64,000 bases of DNA from Mactra quadrangularis (lineage: Eukaryota; Mollusca; Bivalvia; Venerida; Mactridae): NCBI GenBank assembly GCA_025267735.1, contig CM046309.1:56674319-56738318 (forward strand), written 5' to 3'. Below, piece by piece: positions 13,065 to 25,708 of this stretch. Numbering within the stretch: the first letter of the stretch is position 1; each line of letters opens with the position of its first letter. A program made the translations under genes and the position numbers. The notes beneath the pieces were generated by a model. The model was given only the letters and a program-made list of their open reading frames with translations. It did not search any database and was not told the DNA's origin.

Positions 13065-13150
13065 AATACCGCGGCGGTCAATCAACCTACTTACGGTCAC
13101 TAGACAGACCAAGATCTCTGGAGCCTGATGGTCACCGACAATCTTTAATT
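13065..13150 (-). mobile_element. SINE family C fragment
   Basis: CGGCGGTCAATCAACCTACT and the following block match the 14140 region; truncated. It lies just outside the right end of the 2.47-kb hAT element. Confidence 0.45.
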
Positions 13151-14104
13151 CAATAAAGCAGAAGTTGAGTTTTCCTATTGTTTTCATTGTAACCCTATAA
13201 TCATTGTTACAAAAACTAGTTAACTAGACATTGAAAATTCATCAAATATTGTCAGAAATCGAAACTGAAACAATTTTATTAAATATTGAACATTTGTTAC
13301 CAAGCTATATCGTAATTGTTCAACACTTCTCAGAATATGGCGTTACGAGTTAATCTGGCCATTAATGCCACACCTCAGAACTTGCAAAGTGCTAATTTCC
13401 TGTTGAAAGTTACACGTAACCAATTATCAACCCGGGGGCTCCAAGCGGATGGCAGTTAGTACCGTACATAACGCTATTTTCGCGCACAAGTTTAATTCGC
13501 TCTTCTTAAAATGGCGTTTTTTTGCGTGAAGGGTGCATCCGCAACCTTGTAATAGCAGCGTGTTGGATAAAAGCGCATGCATTTCACGATGTTGGGTGAT
13601 AAAAACAATCATGTTTTCATTTGCATTGTAAATAATGATTAAATTATTTTTACTGATGAAATTGACATTATTCAAATAATAGTTTCAGTTTCTTTATTGT
13701 GTTATCAATGGCCTCCGGCCCATACACAAATCGTAAAATAAGAAGTATCATTCAAACTCGTGAAATTTGCGGTGTGCAAAAATATCCGGTCGTACGAATC
13801 TGCGCACGCTCATGTATACGCAAAGACTTAAAAAATAAAATGTGGCATTTCCTCTCACAGATGGTGACTAGATTTTTATTTAGGTGTTTTAACAATCTGT
13901 TTACTAGTTATATTTGTATGAAATGTGTTGGTCATAGCAACACCATAGTGTTGAGGAAATTAGGATAAAATGGCTACAGACGTTGCTATGAACAAATTAT
14001 TTTAAACAACACGACGTTGACAGATGTTCAGAATCTGTTTTTATGTACATACATATGTCTATGTTCACAAGTATTTTGAAAACTTAAGGGTCTTTTTGGT
14101 TAGG

Positions 14105-14290
14105 TTTAATGCCGTTGCAACACATTGTATAGGTCATATTACGGTGGTCAGTCAACCTACTCACCGTTCTTGGATAGGTTCAATCTCTGGATTTAGCTGT
14201 TGAACAGTTAATAGGCACACACTTCCGTCAGTAACTGACAACTGCCCCCACCTGATTTAGAATCGATGGTAAGAGGGAAAATGACTCAAG
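14105..14290 (-). mobile_element. SINE family C, copy 1 (head missing)
   Basis: Contains GCAACACATTGTATAGGTCA, GGTCAGTCAACCTACTCACC and CGTCAGTAACTGACAACTGC, shared with the copies at 28812, 46535 and 46885. Confidence 0.65.
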
Positions 14291-15881
14291 AAATTGTATA
14301 TACAATGTGTAATGTCTTACTTAGAACCGTGCCGGTCGCCTGTGATTCAATTCGCATCGAACTGTCGCAGAAAACTTTAGAATCAAAATTTACAGCTCGA
14401 CTGACCGGATGAAACTTGGCTCTATTAAGTGTTAACTAAGAACACACAATAAACAGAACCCCGTAAAGCCAGGTGTATATTTCAACAAGCTTGGCAGTAT
14501 TACAGGGTATTGCGCCAGTGTATCAAATTTAAAGGTATCAACAACAGTAAACAGTCTCCGCAATACACAACAGTGATTACATAATTACGTAATAATAAAT
14601 TTGTATTTAACACCAAGTAAACATATAAACAGTTCCCCCTTTGATCTTTCGTGATTTAATATTTGGCCCTCATTAATGAAATAGATGGATATTTAATAGG
14701 TTGATACACCGATCAATTCGCTGTCATTTTCTATTTACTTTGATAATTTTTTCTTTGATGCGCGCCGCTATATTCAAATACACAACGGGTAGTTTCCTCG
14801 GCATAAAAGAATGCAAACTGTTTGATCAGGAACCTTAACTGTTTGAATTTAATCCCTTTCTTGTGTATCGATAATCGATATTGGCGGAGTTTACAATGAT
14901 GAAAGGTAGATCGTTGCATCACGTGCAAAATAAATATTTTTTCAATATTTTGTCACTATGGCAACTATTTGCTTGGGTTAAAATTTTACCTTTAATTTAA
15001 ATATCCAGATAAATATGATGCAATATTACTGGGGCTTTTTATGTTTAAATGGATATTTAAAAGGGGACAACTTCCGGTTATGAATTCTTTGAGCGTTTAT
15101 CAGTTAAATATTATAAAAATATTATCGCCTGATCTTCAAACTTGAAAATGCCGTGTTATATAACAAGATTATGTTAGCTTTGAAGATCTAATTCTCAAGG
15201 GCGCAAAGAGTGGGTGGGGTTCGAGCTTATTGTCTTGCTTGTGTATTTGTTTTTTGTCGTACGTCCATTTTTCAACAGTTCATGAACAGTTCAATACCAG
15301 GCAAACAACTCACTAAACGATCGTTTCTAGAACAATGATAGGGATTGTTCTTAAAAAGAATAGCGCGCTGCACCCTGCCCCTTTTATCTCCTCCCTGCCC
15401 TTTTTGGCCCCTCAATATAAGGATATAATTACTTTGAGATATCAACCCTCTGTCACACTATGTCCCTATTTCGGTCTCCCTGCCCTTTTCTGGGTTCTAG
15501 AAAAAAATGTTTAAATGATAATAATGATTCTTTCTATTCACCAAAATTCAGGAGAGCTTGAATCATTACACGACACAAGTAGCTAATCTTTATCAGCAAT
15601 CAATCACATTTTATTAAAGACAATTCACTCGCGAAGATGAACAAATTTGCGTGCATGATTTGAATATGAAAATAAATATCATAATTAGTCCGGAATGGAA
15701 ATTAAAATCATATTACATGATCAGATATAGGTTTTGAAATACTTAATGGCTAAAGGTTGGTTCTTCCTTATATATAGTGCCATCCAAAACTTCTTGAACG
15801 AAATTCATTTAAACCGATTCACATTAGTCTATGAAAAAGAAACAAAGAGTCATCTAAGAAAATCCCAAAATCAGCATTAAT
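14291..15881. other. Intergenic, no gene seen
   Basis: Includes a CCCTGCCC-rich patch at 15370-15500 with three similar CCTGCCCTTTT blocks, possibly part of a dispersed repeat. No coding signal. Confidence 0.5.
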
Positions 15882-16249
15882 AGGGACTTCAGTCAGTTAT
15901 CCTTCCCTGATAAAATCTGAAGCAATCCAATTGGTAAGTAGGTCCTTACAGTTGGAATACTCGGATTTTATCATTGAATCGCTATATTTGGATAACAAAA
16001 TATATGTATTTCATCTGATATATTTCTTGTTGATTAAGATATTAACAGAAGAGATGAAATTTAGATAGTTCTCTACCCTACAAATACTTAACTTGAATTT
16101 CAAACAAATTAAATGATATACAAAAAAGTTATTTAAGATTAATTTTGGCCAATTGACATTGAAAAGTAAGGGTAAAATCCGAGTAATCCAACTTATTGGA
16201 CCTATCTATTTGAAGAGTATACAAGGGGAAATAACTTACTAAAGTCCCT
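15882..16249 (+). mobile_element. MITE family M, copy 1 (about 368 bp)
   Basis: Terminal inverted repeats AGGGACTTCAGTCAGTTAT and (reverse complement of right end) AGGGACTTTAGTAAGTTAT. Near-ends contain CTGATAAAATCTGAAGCAAT and GGGTAAAATCCGAGTAATCC. Two further copies occur at 20527 and 44047. Confidence 0.8.
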
Positions 16250-19200
16250 TATTAGTTTATCAACATGTTGTAAACTACGTAACATGAATAAGATGTTACT
16301 TTAATATCATCAATGTGCATGCTCATTTTTTTCTTAAAAATCAGGTTTTCTTAAATTTCATTTGTCCAAGACTTTTTTAAAGCCACTGTATTACTTCGGT
16401 TTAACAGGGCGTTGCAATCATTCATATTAATATGTTTTTGAAGATTTTAATAGAGTATTTAACGTGTTACGTTGCACACCCAGGCATTGCACAATTAGGC
16501 ATTTGTTATGATATATCCAAGTCATATGATACTAAAATTATCTTTTGTTATAAAATAAACTTTTATTATTGACTTCCATAAATAGAGTCAATCGATTTTG
16601 ACGTATAATATTTCATGCTGACTTTAGAAAAGATATCAGAATTTCATTCACTCCGTGTGGGTCGCTTAGTTCTGACTTCCAAAACTTAATAATCCGCCTT
16701 TTTAGCATTTTTTTATCTGATGCGTTATTCATTAACAGTACAGTTTGCTGAAGACATTTGGTTGTCGCCATGCTTGCAAATCATTAGGGAAATTCTTGAA
16801 GTGTTCAGTGGGCATAGAAGTGTGCAATAGGTCGGACGAGTTTATTTTGGGCTGGCATGGTTCGCCTATCGCACGGATCGGTTCTAACCGCAATGCAAGT
16901 ATGTGTGCGTGTGTGCTGGCCAATGTGCAATTTCAATGAGTTTGATATTTATTATTTTGTTACTCTCCAAAATGGTTGACGCCATCACGAATCTTGCGGA
17001 AATTAATAAGTTAGCGAAAACCATTTTTGTAACAATGTATTACAGCCCAAAGAGTTTGGGCATTTCCCCTATCCAAAAAGTAGGCAAACAATAAAAGAAT
17101 GAGAATTGAAAATGAGAATTATACAGAACGCTTAGCATGCTAATTTGCAACGATTAATATTTCAAATAATATAATTCATTGCTTATAAAATTGAGACAAA
17201 AACTTCGAATACTGCACGTACGTGACCTCATAGCGCACGTCAACACTTGAAATGTTAAAAATTCAAATAATTAAATAACGGTATAATAATTTTCATTCAC
17301 ATCGTTATCTAAGACATATTACATTTCCTTTCTGTTCTTGAAGGCTCATGAAATATAATTCCCTTTTAACATCGCCCACGTGAATATAACCCAACAAAGC
17401 AAAAGTGCTAAATATAGATAAACTTGTTGCGGGTTTTTGTCAAAAATTGAGGAAAAGTTTTTACCGACAGGCGCGCTTATAAAAAACATATAAGTACTTT
17501 TTCGCAGAAAGTGTACATTGTATTCAAATTCCGTCTGCAGTAACTTAAGAACGTGGCTTCGTATTTTTGAAAGTAATTAAATTATTTGCTTTAACATTTC
17601 AACAGCATAATTTGAATAGACGTCAAATTTTATTATGCGGTTGACATTTTGGGAATTGAATTAATCGTTTTGCACGAGGCAATAATAAATTTAATTAATT
17701 TTCGTCAATTGTTGACTATGAAACTTATTTCCAATTAAGACTTTTGCGTGCAACAAACGATAATATGTTTTCAATGGTTGATTTTGTCAACAGAAAAGGG
17801 CGGAGGGTGTTTAGTATTAATATAAATGTTATTCTAAAAATATCGACCCCCAGTACGAACTGCCGTATATCATGGCCTCTTGGCCTCATTAAGTTTAACA
17901 TCAAATAAATTAACACCCAATGAATAATACGATTAACCATTCTATAGTTAAAATATTTGGATTCGTTCGAACATGCGTTTTGAATGAAATACGTACGTGT
18001 TCTATAATTAATTAAAAAAAGTAAAGTAAAAGTACACGCACGTGTAAATACATTTATATTCTTGTTACAGCGCATGATAACGCTTTTGCACGATTTTCAA
18101 GCTATTACCCTTAGTCATCTGGCAATTCGTATCTACTTAACGATCCCCCATAGACCTACGAATTCAGGGGTCTATGCCTATTGCTCCGTATCGCTTCGCC
18201 ACCCTGGTATCCTCGATTTGATATCACATACTTATTCCTTTTGGTGTAAGCAAGGTACCCGGACAGAAAGCGCTACGTCGCGATAATAATTAGGCAACAG
18301 GCCCCATGGGTTCGATTTTCTGGCGGGCCATTCTTTCATGGTGTTTGGTCACGGCTGTATCAAGAAAAGCACTTGTCAGCCATTGGCGACGACATGTGCT
18401 TAGAAGTAGAGTAAAAGAATGTGTCTGGAAATTCAGGTGTATCCAGGAAACGTGAGTAGGACGACCAACAGCCGAAAAAGGACAAAAGCCATTGCTGAAA
18501 TGCAGCTTCAAGCACTAAGCATTACATTACAGCTTTTACTGTCTTGACGCGTTCATATTTAGAAATCTTGTTTCCACAATGTATCAAGGTTTAATGATTT
18601 GACGTTAAATTCTATTTTTAAGCATTATACAATGTATATTCACAAACTGTGTCCATTATTTTCAAATAAAGAAAGCCTCAATAAACTTTTAAAGTTTGAC
18701 CACTACAAAGAAGGCACTCGACTTTTATAAAAAGATTTATTCAGTTTGTATAGATGTGCAGGGCATTGGGAGGGGTTTAACAGGCCATATATGTATACCC
18801 TTCTTAATTTACGATCCAAAAACAGCTCATCAATGAATCGCGATCAAGTACTTCGTCGAATCCGACATGTATTTCAATTTTGAAGATGAATGACACACGT
18901 CTATCGCGTGGCTATTAGCTGCCGTTCCGATATATTAAATCGAAATTAGGGGCTCTGGGCTCCTGTTGAATATGCGACCCTTCAACATCTGCCGGGGTTT
19001 ATGACCCCAGGTATTCAATAAATATCAACAGATTGGAGTAAAGGGATGCCAGCAACTCGAAGATGTCTTTACAAATTTTTACTCTAACATTTGTATGACA
19101 AAAGGGGCCAGGAAGATGTATAACTTAGGGGACAGCTGTAGCAGATGTGGATATTGAACTCTCCTCAGGTTACAACTCGACATTTCTATACATGAATACA

Positions 19201-19307
19201 TCCCCCATTGAACCATGGTTAATTTATCCATTGAAAAAAAATCAGGCACATCTACGGTGGTATGGTGGTATGTTTTATTTTGACAACTCACGTTACACAT
19301 TAAAAAT
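16250..19307. other. Intergenic, no gene seen
   Basis: Less AT-rich at 18100-18520, where both strands stay open for 70-odd codons, but neither frame has a recognisable domain. A small inverted repeat, CCCATAGACC / GGGTCTATG, lies near 18150. Confidence 0.5.
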
Positions 19308-19772
19308 TAGGGCTGCTCCGAGTATCCGAGTACTCGGATATTCGCGATCTCAACCAGAAAATCGAGTACGAATATTCGTCACTTCCGAAATCGTCGGATA
19401 GCGATCTATTTTTGAAAAGAATTGAAAAATCATTTTCACCTTAACTACAACTGAAAACGATCCGTTCTACCAATGAAAACTTTAATTTATGTTGGGACCT
19501 AATTATTTTGTGTCAAAATTTCGATTAATACACATTTAAACAAAAATGTTATCACTGATAATGCCCATAAAACGTCTGGTAGAAGAAATGTCTGGAGTAC
19601 ATGGTTTCCATATAATAAAAGCTGTTTTAATTCTTCACTAACTCTTTTGATTACATGAATTCTGTATGCTTCTCCATTAACAAGTGATTCATGGTTCGAT
19701 TCGTGAATCGCTACCGTGACATGAATCGTGATTCAGATCGGATCGCAACATGCTCAACGATCCACAGTCCTA
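19308..19772. mobile_element. hAT-type MITE, 465 bp, TAGGGCTG/CAGTCCTA ends
   Basis: Ends TAGGGCTG and CAGTCCTA. Flanking 8-mers TTAAAAAT and TTAAAATG agree at 6 of 8 positions, consistent with an aged hAT target duplication. The interior is related to the copy at 1086 in reverse orientation. Confidence 0.7.
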
Positions 19773-20429
19773 TTAAAATGGTTAATATAATTGTTGAGCG
19801 GTGATTTTTCTGTTCTAAAATGGGGCCGAACTAAGGTCCTTTCAAATGTGAAAATTGACGAAAATTCACCAAAATATGAAAAATTCATATACTCATTATT
19901 TTGTTAATTACTTCAAGTTTTGGGCAACACAAGTTTGAAAGACATTTGCGCAAAAATGCAAATTGGAAGGGGGTACAAACTGTTTGGGAAAAACACCATA
20001 TGCCTATATAGATTTAAAGCAGTGAACGTGCGCGCGAAAATGTGAATTTATGAATGTTATTCTGTCTTTAAAACGTTAAAAGGATTAAGATCAGAATTCT
20101 AATACACGTGTACATGATAAATGTAGTTCGAAAAAAAACAGTACTTTATTCCTTTCAAATTTTTTCATCAATGCCTTACAGATTCAAAAGCCCCTCTTCG
20201 TTCAGCAAGAAACTTTACATCAAATGCTCCATAGCAACTGTTGTCCACATACATCTGTCAACCAAAATAGTGACAAATAAATTCAATCAGTGCAAAAAAT
20301 GCCTTTTCTTTGGATTTAAACAAATAAATGTTCACATAGCGACACGTCCGATTTTCTGCACTCTAAAAATTTCTGAACAGGTGCTTTTACAACTATAAGT
20401 ATGAATAAACAAGTAAAAGCTGTTCGCCC

Positions 20430-20930
20430 GCAGATTTCAACTTAAATATCATTTTTTCTAAAACTCTAAAACTGAATGGAACCATTTTGGAAGTTGTAAT
20501 GCAGTGTGTCCTGATATAAGAAAATTAGGAACTTTTGTCAGTTATCTTTCCCTGATAAAATCTGAAGCAATCCAATAAAAAGTAAAAGTCAAATCCGAGT
20601 AATCCAACTAATTGGACCTACCTATTTGAAGAGTAAACAAGGGGAAATAACTGACTAAAGTCCCTTATTTTAGTGCGAATTGACATACAACTGTAGAAGA
20701 TGGTGATTAAATGAATAAAAACATACCCCATAAGGATCGTATAGATTATATTAGTGCGTTTTCAATTTCTAATTCTCATTACTTTTATTGTATATTTCCC
20801 CCAATATATGGTCATTCTGAATTAAATACTTGTAAATTCATTGCACTACACAATTACAGACACCGAAAAATTATCCCAAAACATCAAAAATAACCAAAAC
20901 CTGTGGACGAGTCGCTTTAAAGTACATGTA
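20430..20930 (+). repeat. Dispersed repeat P, copy 2, interrupted by MITE M
   Basis: The same block order as 1735-2060, split by the 20527-20665 MITE. A second internal similarity (CATAGCGACACG / CATAGCAACACG ... GCTTTTACAACT) links 20335-20400 with 20930-20995. Confidence 0.6.
20527..20665 (+). mobile_element. MITE family M, copy 2 with internal deletion (139 bp)
   Basis: Both ends of family M are present but the central part is lost. It sits inside an older dispersed repeat whose other copy near 1735-2060 lacks it. Confidence 0.8.
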
Positions 20931-22416
20931 CGCATAGCAACACGATCGTCTTTCTGTACTCTACAAGTAACTTACAAAAGCTTTTACAACTCATCGGTAT
21001 TTCTATACTTTTCAATTTCAAATTCCATTGAAAAACTATATCTAAGAGTTCTATGCCGTATTACATAATATTATCATTATTAATCCCTTTACAGAAAATA
21101 AAATGAGCCGAATTATTGTTTGTTTTTGTGTGGCATGGTATACAGAAAATAAAAATGAGCCAACTATTTGTTTGTTTTCGAGGCAATGCAATCGGTACGT
21201 GGCAGGACCTTAGCATTACGACCTGTCATAAAACATATATTGTTTTGTTTACTTATTCTAAAACATGTAATTATTAGGTCACTCCTTCCACTATTTAAGC
21301 AAACTTTAGGATTACAAAAGGTAAATAAACAAGCTATTGAGGTTCATGCATTATTGTATATATAGATGAAATTTGAAAATAAGTACTTTCTTTTTAAGCA
21401 AAATCATAGCGCTTAAGATAGTGCAAACAAACTTTTCGGCAATCAATCGATAAAAGATCAATAAATACCGACTTAAGATTGATTGAAGTTATTGAAGGCG
21501 TTTCCATCAGAAAAATGCAATAATAAAGAAAATATGACAGGGGTTTTAAAGTATTACTTGACCCCTTGCTAATAAATTCTTAAGTATTAGTGCAGTTTAC
21601 GTCAGTGTCATTAATTTATCATACTTATATTCATTATAAATTATAATCTTTTCAACTCATTATTTAATATTTGCGATATGCATATTGACAAATATAAACA
21701 TGCATGCATAAAACAAATATACTTTTTACATAGAATGGGGAGGAGTGTGGTTCGAGTAGAGGTGTGCAAATCACTTATAAGTTTGTAAATAATATACATT
21801 TGTACATGCAACAAAGCTTATTTATTTAGTGTCCGTTGCAAACAGTTCTATAATGTTATAGCACTGTTTCTACTCTCAATAAACAAACAGACACTTTCCT
21901 TTGGTGAATACTCAGTAAAAAAGGACTATATGCACTCTAGTAATGTATAGTGCAAAAGTATATTTACTATAAAATAGATCCCACAATCCAAATGAATTCA
22001 TAAAAGGAACCTTCATTTGTAGAACAATTATGACGGAAAAATTAATACAGAACAGAACATACACTTTACTCTGTTGATTGCTTGCGTAGACATGCTTAGC
22101 TTCGGATTTTAGCCACAAACGCCTTAAAAATAGAAATATTTCAAAATTAGACATCTATGATTCACTTCTACAATTGAAGCCTGGCATCGAAATAGTTTAC
22201 TGTGCCAGCAAGTTCCAGCATACAAATATCTTTAGAGTCAAAGAAATACAAATTGAAAATGACCGAATACATGAATACCCAACTACAATTATACTTTAGG
22301 AACAGAACCGAGAACTTCCATAGGTAAAATGATAATAAAGAAGAGTGGATTTTAGAAATGGTAGCATTTGGCTCTTTTAAATCGTTCAAAAATCGTTCAT
22401 TCGAATTACAAAAGTA

Positions 22417-22497
22417 TATTTTCGTACCCCGAGGTTATCAAGATTCTCGATCTAGCTATAGTATGGAGAATCCTACTAGACTCTGGGTACGAGAATG
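22417..22497. repeat. Foldback hairpin, ATTCTCGTACCCAGAG family
   Basis: Imperfect arms of about 31 nt. The right arm (22466-22496) is identical over 31 nt to the right arm of the 23637 hairpin. Confidence 0.75.
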
Positions 22498-23636
22498 CAA
22501 AAAGTAATGCACGTGTAAAGAAATTCTAATGCCAGAGTTATTTTTTTTCACCAGTTTTACGACAAATAGAATGGTGTATATTCTACTAAACAGTTGTATT
22601 ACAAAGAAGTGTTCTAATACCGATAGTATTTTACAAGACTGGTTGAACAAGGCAGATTCCTAAAATAGTGTTATCAGCCAAACTGTGGCCAACTGCTGTT
22701 AAATTTTGTAACGACCCCAGGGTACAAAATTATCGACTGCCGCGTGGCTAACTAGTTTCAACAAGTGCCCCATCGTTTTGAATAATCGAAGGTAACTTTA
22801 AACTTAAATATCCTATTTTAATGTCGTGTCCCCTTTTGTTTGGTAATGACCGGTAACTGTTGCCCCATTGTGAGTTCACATGGCTGCTGTTAAATGACCT
22901 AAAATACTGTCTTGTCCCTTTCTTAATTAGCATGGTTTAAAATGACCCTTAACAGAATAAAAGAATTGTCCGTTAAATACAATATCGTCGGATGTTTGTT
23001 ACAGCCCCTTTTATGTTGCGGTTAAGGGGTCATGCAGATGGCACTTGAGAACTTTATGCAATACCAATATCAAGTAACTGTTTAAAGACGCACGACAAAA
23101 TTCTTCTCATTTTAGTTTTTCTTTAAACCATGAAACACTAAAAAATGTTAACATTTAAGTTGTGGTCAGTTATGGTCACTTGTGGTCAGTTTTAATAGAT
23201 GCGATTTTAATGTTAGTATAGCAGCAAGACCTTTGTTATGTATTGACTTCCCGACGTAACAACTGGGGGAATAAAATATAAATTTTTCGCTCTGGAAACA
23301 ATGGAAGGTCCATGTCATTAGCTACCTTAAAACCTTCAAAATCTTTATATAGGAAGGACCGAAACCATTTCTATAAAGGGTCGATTGAATCAAAAGTCAT
23401 TGACAGAAAAAAACGTAAACAACATTGCTTTTTACGGCGTGTTCTAAACGTGTTTTTAATGTAAATTAATAACATACCGCTTTTTGAAGACGTTCTAGCG
23501 TCCAGTCTATGTGATCCGATCAAATGAAGAACAGAACAGAACGTATTTTTTATTTAACTTTTATTTTTTTTATTTTACGATTTGTACATACATAGTACAC
23601 CATCAATATACGAAGTTGTAGCCTAAGGTATTCAGG

Positions 23637-23705
23637 CATTCTCGTACCCAGAGTCTAGTAGGATTCTCAATACTAGAATCCTACTAGACTCTGGGTACGA
23701 GAATG
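23637..23705. repeat. Perfect foldback hairpin, 31-bp arms, 7-nt loop
   Basis: Arms 23637-23667 and 23675-23705 are exact reverse complements (begin CATTCTCGTACCCAGAG) around the loop CAATACT. Confidence 0.92.
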
Positions 23706-25690
23706 GTCTTCAGGGAACCCGTATCAACCAATAATGAACGTGTTCCCATCAGACGAAGAACAAAATATGTTAAAAGCGGCATATTAAGTTTTGGAAGCCA
23801 CAACTAAGTAAATAGTAAAGAATATTGAGAGTGGTCCAAGATTTTATGTCCACAACTTAAGGTTCGGTCTTAAAAAAGAATATTAACGAAAACAAATGAA
23901 CCGCTTGTTCAATTAGTAATTAAAATGTTCTAGTAGCTTCATATAGAGGTTTTGCGAAACCATGAGCAAATGCCTTATATAAAATGAATAAAAGGTTCAT
24001 GCCCTGAGCACGGATCATGAATTAATTTCAGTCACACATTTAAATCTGATGGTTTAAAAAAACAACAACAGATTTTCGGTCACCGTGGTTACATGGCGCA
24101 TTAGACAATCACCGCGAACCTTCAATACCTGGTAAAAATGGCGTATAATTGCTTGACATGCAACAAAAATAACATATTGTTACCAATTTCGGACATTTAA
24201 TTTCGACTATTAGAATGTCGGCTTTTCAAAATACAGGAAATGCAAATTTAGTACTGGTTAATTTCTCAGTATGGCAGGGGTCTCGTCCCCTATTTTGAAT
24301 CAGAATTGTCCTTTCCATGACAGGCCATCGAAAAACATTCAGGTGTCAAGCATGCCGATGCACATTTTTAACTGTTTGACCAAAAGGTCACGCATATGTC
24401 ATCATGATCATTATGATGCATCTTTTCCGCTGATCGTGGTCACAGCGACGCATCTTTTCCGCTGATCATGACTAATTGCATTGTGGGACATATAATGCAT
24501 GGAATAATACGTGTATTGATGCAGTAATTACTACAGACAGGTGCTTGTTTACATGACATGTTGTCTAATGTCAAACAATCCGGATTCTAAAAGTTCACCT
24601 TATTGTGGTCAAACACGCATGCGCTGTAATAGTCAACGGGAGGCCAACAATTTGACCGTATTGAAATGATTTTAATCTTCCTTGAGAAATATCGTAGAGT
24701 CATGACTTGAATGTGAATTCGGAGCATATTGAATACCTGGAGAACAAGAAAAATAACGAATTGCTAAAGTACCAAATGCTGAAAAAAACCGCTTTCGTAA
24801 AGTCAATGACCCTGTTATATAGGGTCCTTGGTAAAGTTAAGACTAAATTATCATTTATGTATTATTCAATCACGAGTATTGAGTCGAGACTACAAATTAA
24901 ATGTACTTAATTTTCATGCATTATTGTCCTCATACATTTGTAAATGTACTGGAAATTTTCCAACTTTTACAAGTGTGCGTCAGTAATTAACTTTATATAC
25001 AAACTGCGAAATAATGCCCGAAAAGCAACAGTAAAAAACGCAGAACTTCCACACATACAAAAGCGAAAAGAAAGAAATGAAGGAAAGAGATGATTTTATG
25101 GGTGTTAGCACAAGATCAGAAGAGATTGAAACAATAAACGAAATTAGTATTTTATCAGTCCAGTATGTCCAGTAAGTGCCACAACTATTTATCCATCACT
25201 TGTCCGCATCCGTTTATAGTTTCAGTCAAAGGGAGCAAACTCCTGTCAGACCTTGATTAATTATATCTCATTGTTCATTACCTCATTACCTCCCTTCCAT
25301 TTCGATAATACGATGTTTATGGGTATAGTGTGTACTTTTATTCAACTTATGCAGTGGTAGATTATATTTGACTGCTTCCCTTACATAAAATAAAACGTGC
25401 ATATAAGTAAATAAATAAGGGATAGTTTGTTTTCTCATACTTTAGTATCCTAGCAACCAATATCAGTTAAAGACACAAATTCATATTAATACGATGCTCT
25501 TGTCATGATTACTTAGCATAAAAATTAAAGAATTTTACTAAACAAAACTTCACAAAATTGTAAAGGCATGGGCATAATCAAGGGATCGCGTTTTCTTCCA
25601 ACGGGTCCTTTGGCTATATCATCTTATATGCCAAGGGAGGTAATCCAAATATGTACTACTGAGACGACAGCGATTATTGTTTACATTTAG

Positions 25691-25708
25691 TCGTTCGCCA
25701 ATACCAAA
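25691..25708 (+). promoter_or_regulatory. PAAF1 start-site context: CCAAT box and YY1-like ATGGAGGC start
   Basis: A CCAAT element (CGCCAATACC) lies directly upstream of the ATG, and the start itself reads AAAATGGAGGC, close to the YY1-type AAnATGGCGGC start motif of housekeeping genes. No TATA box is evident. Transcription start is not determinable from sequence alone. Confidence 0.35.

Larger units (their letters stand above)
20996..25690. other. Intergenic, no gene seen apart from hairpins
   Basis: Contains the two good foldback hairpins and a short direct repeat (GCATCTTTTCCGCTGATC twice, near 24419 and 24450). Nothing else assigned upstream of PAAF1. Confidence 0.55.

Noticed and set aside
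12846..13187. 113-codon minus-strand frame
   Set aside because: Runs across the right end of the hAT-like element and into a SINE fragment; composite of repeats.
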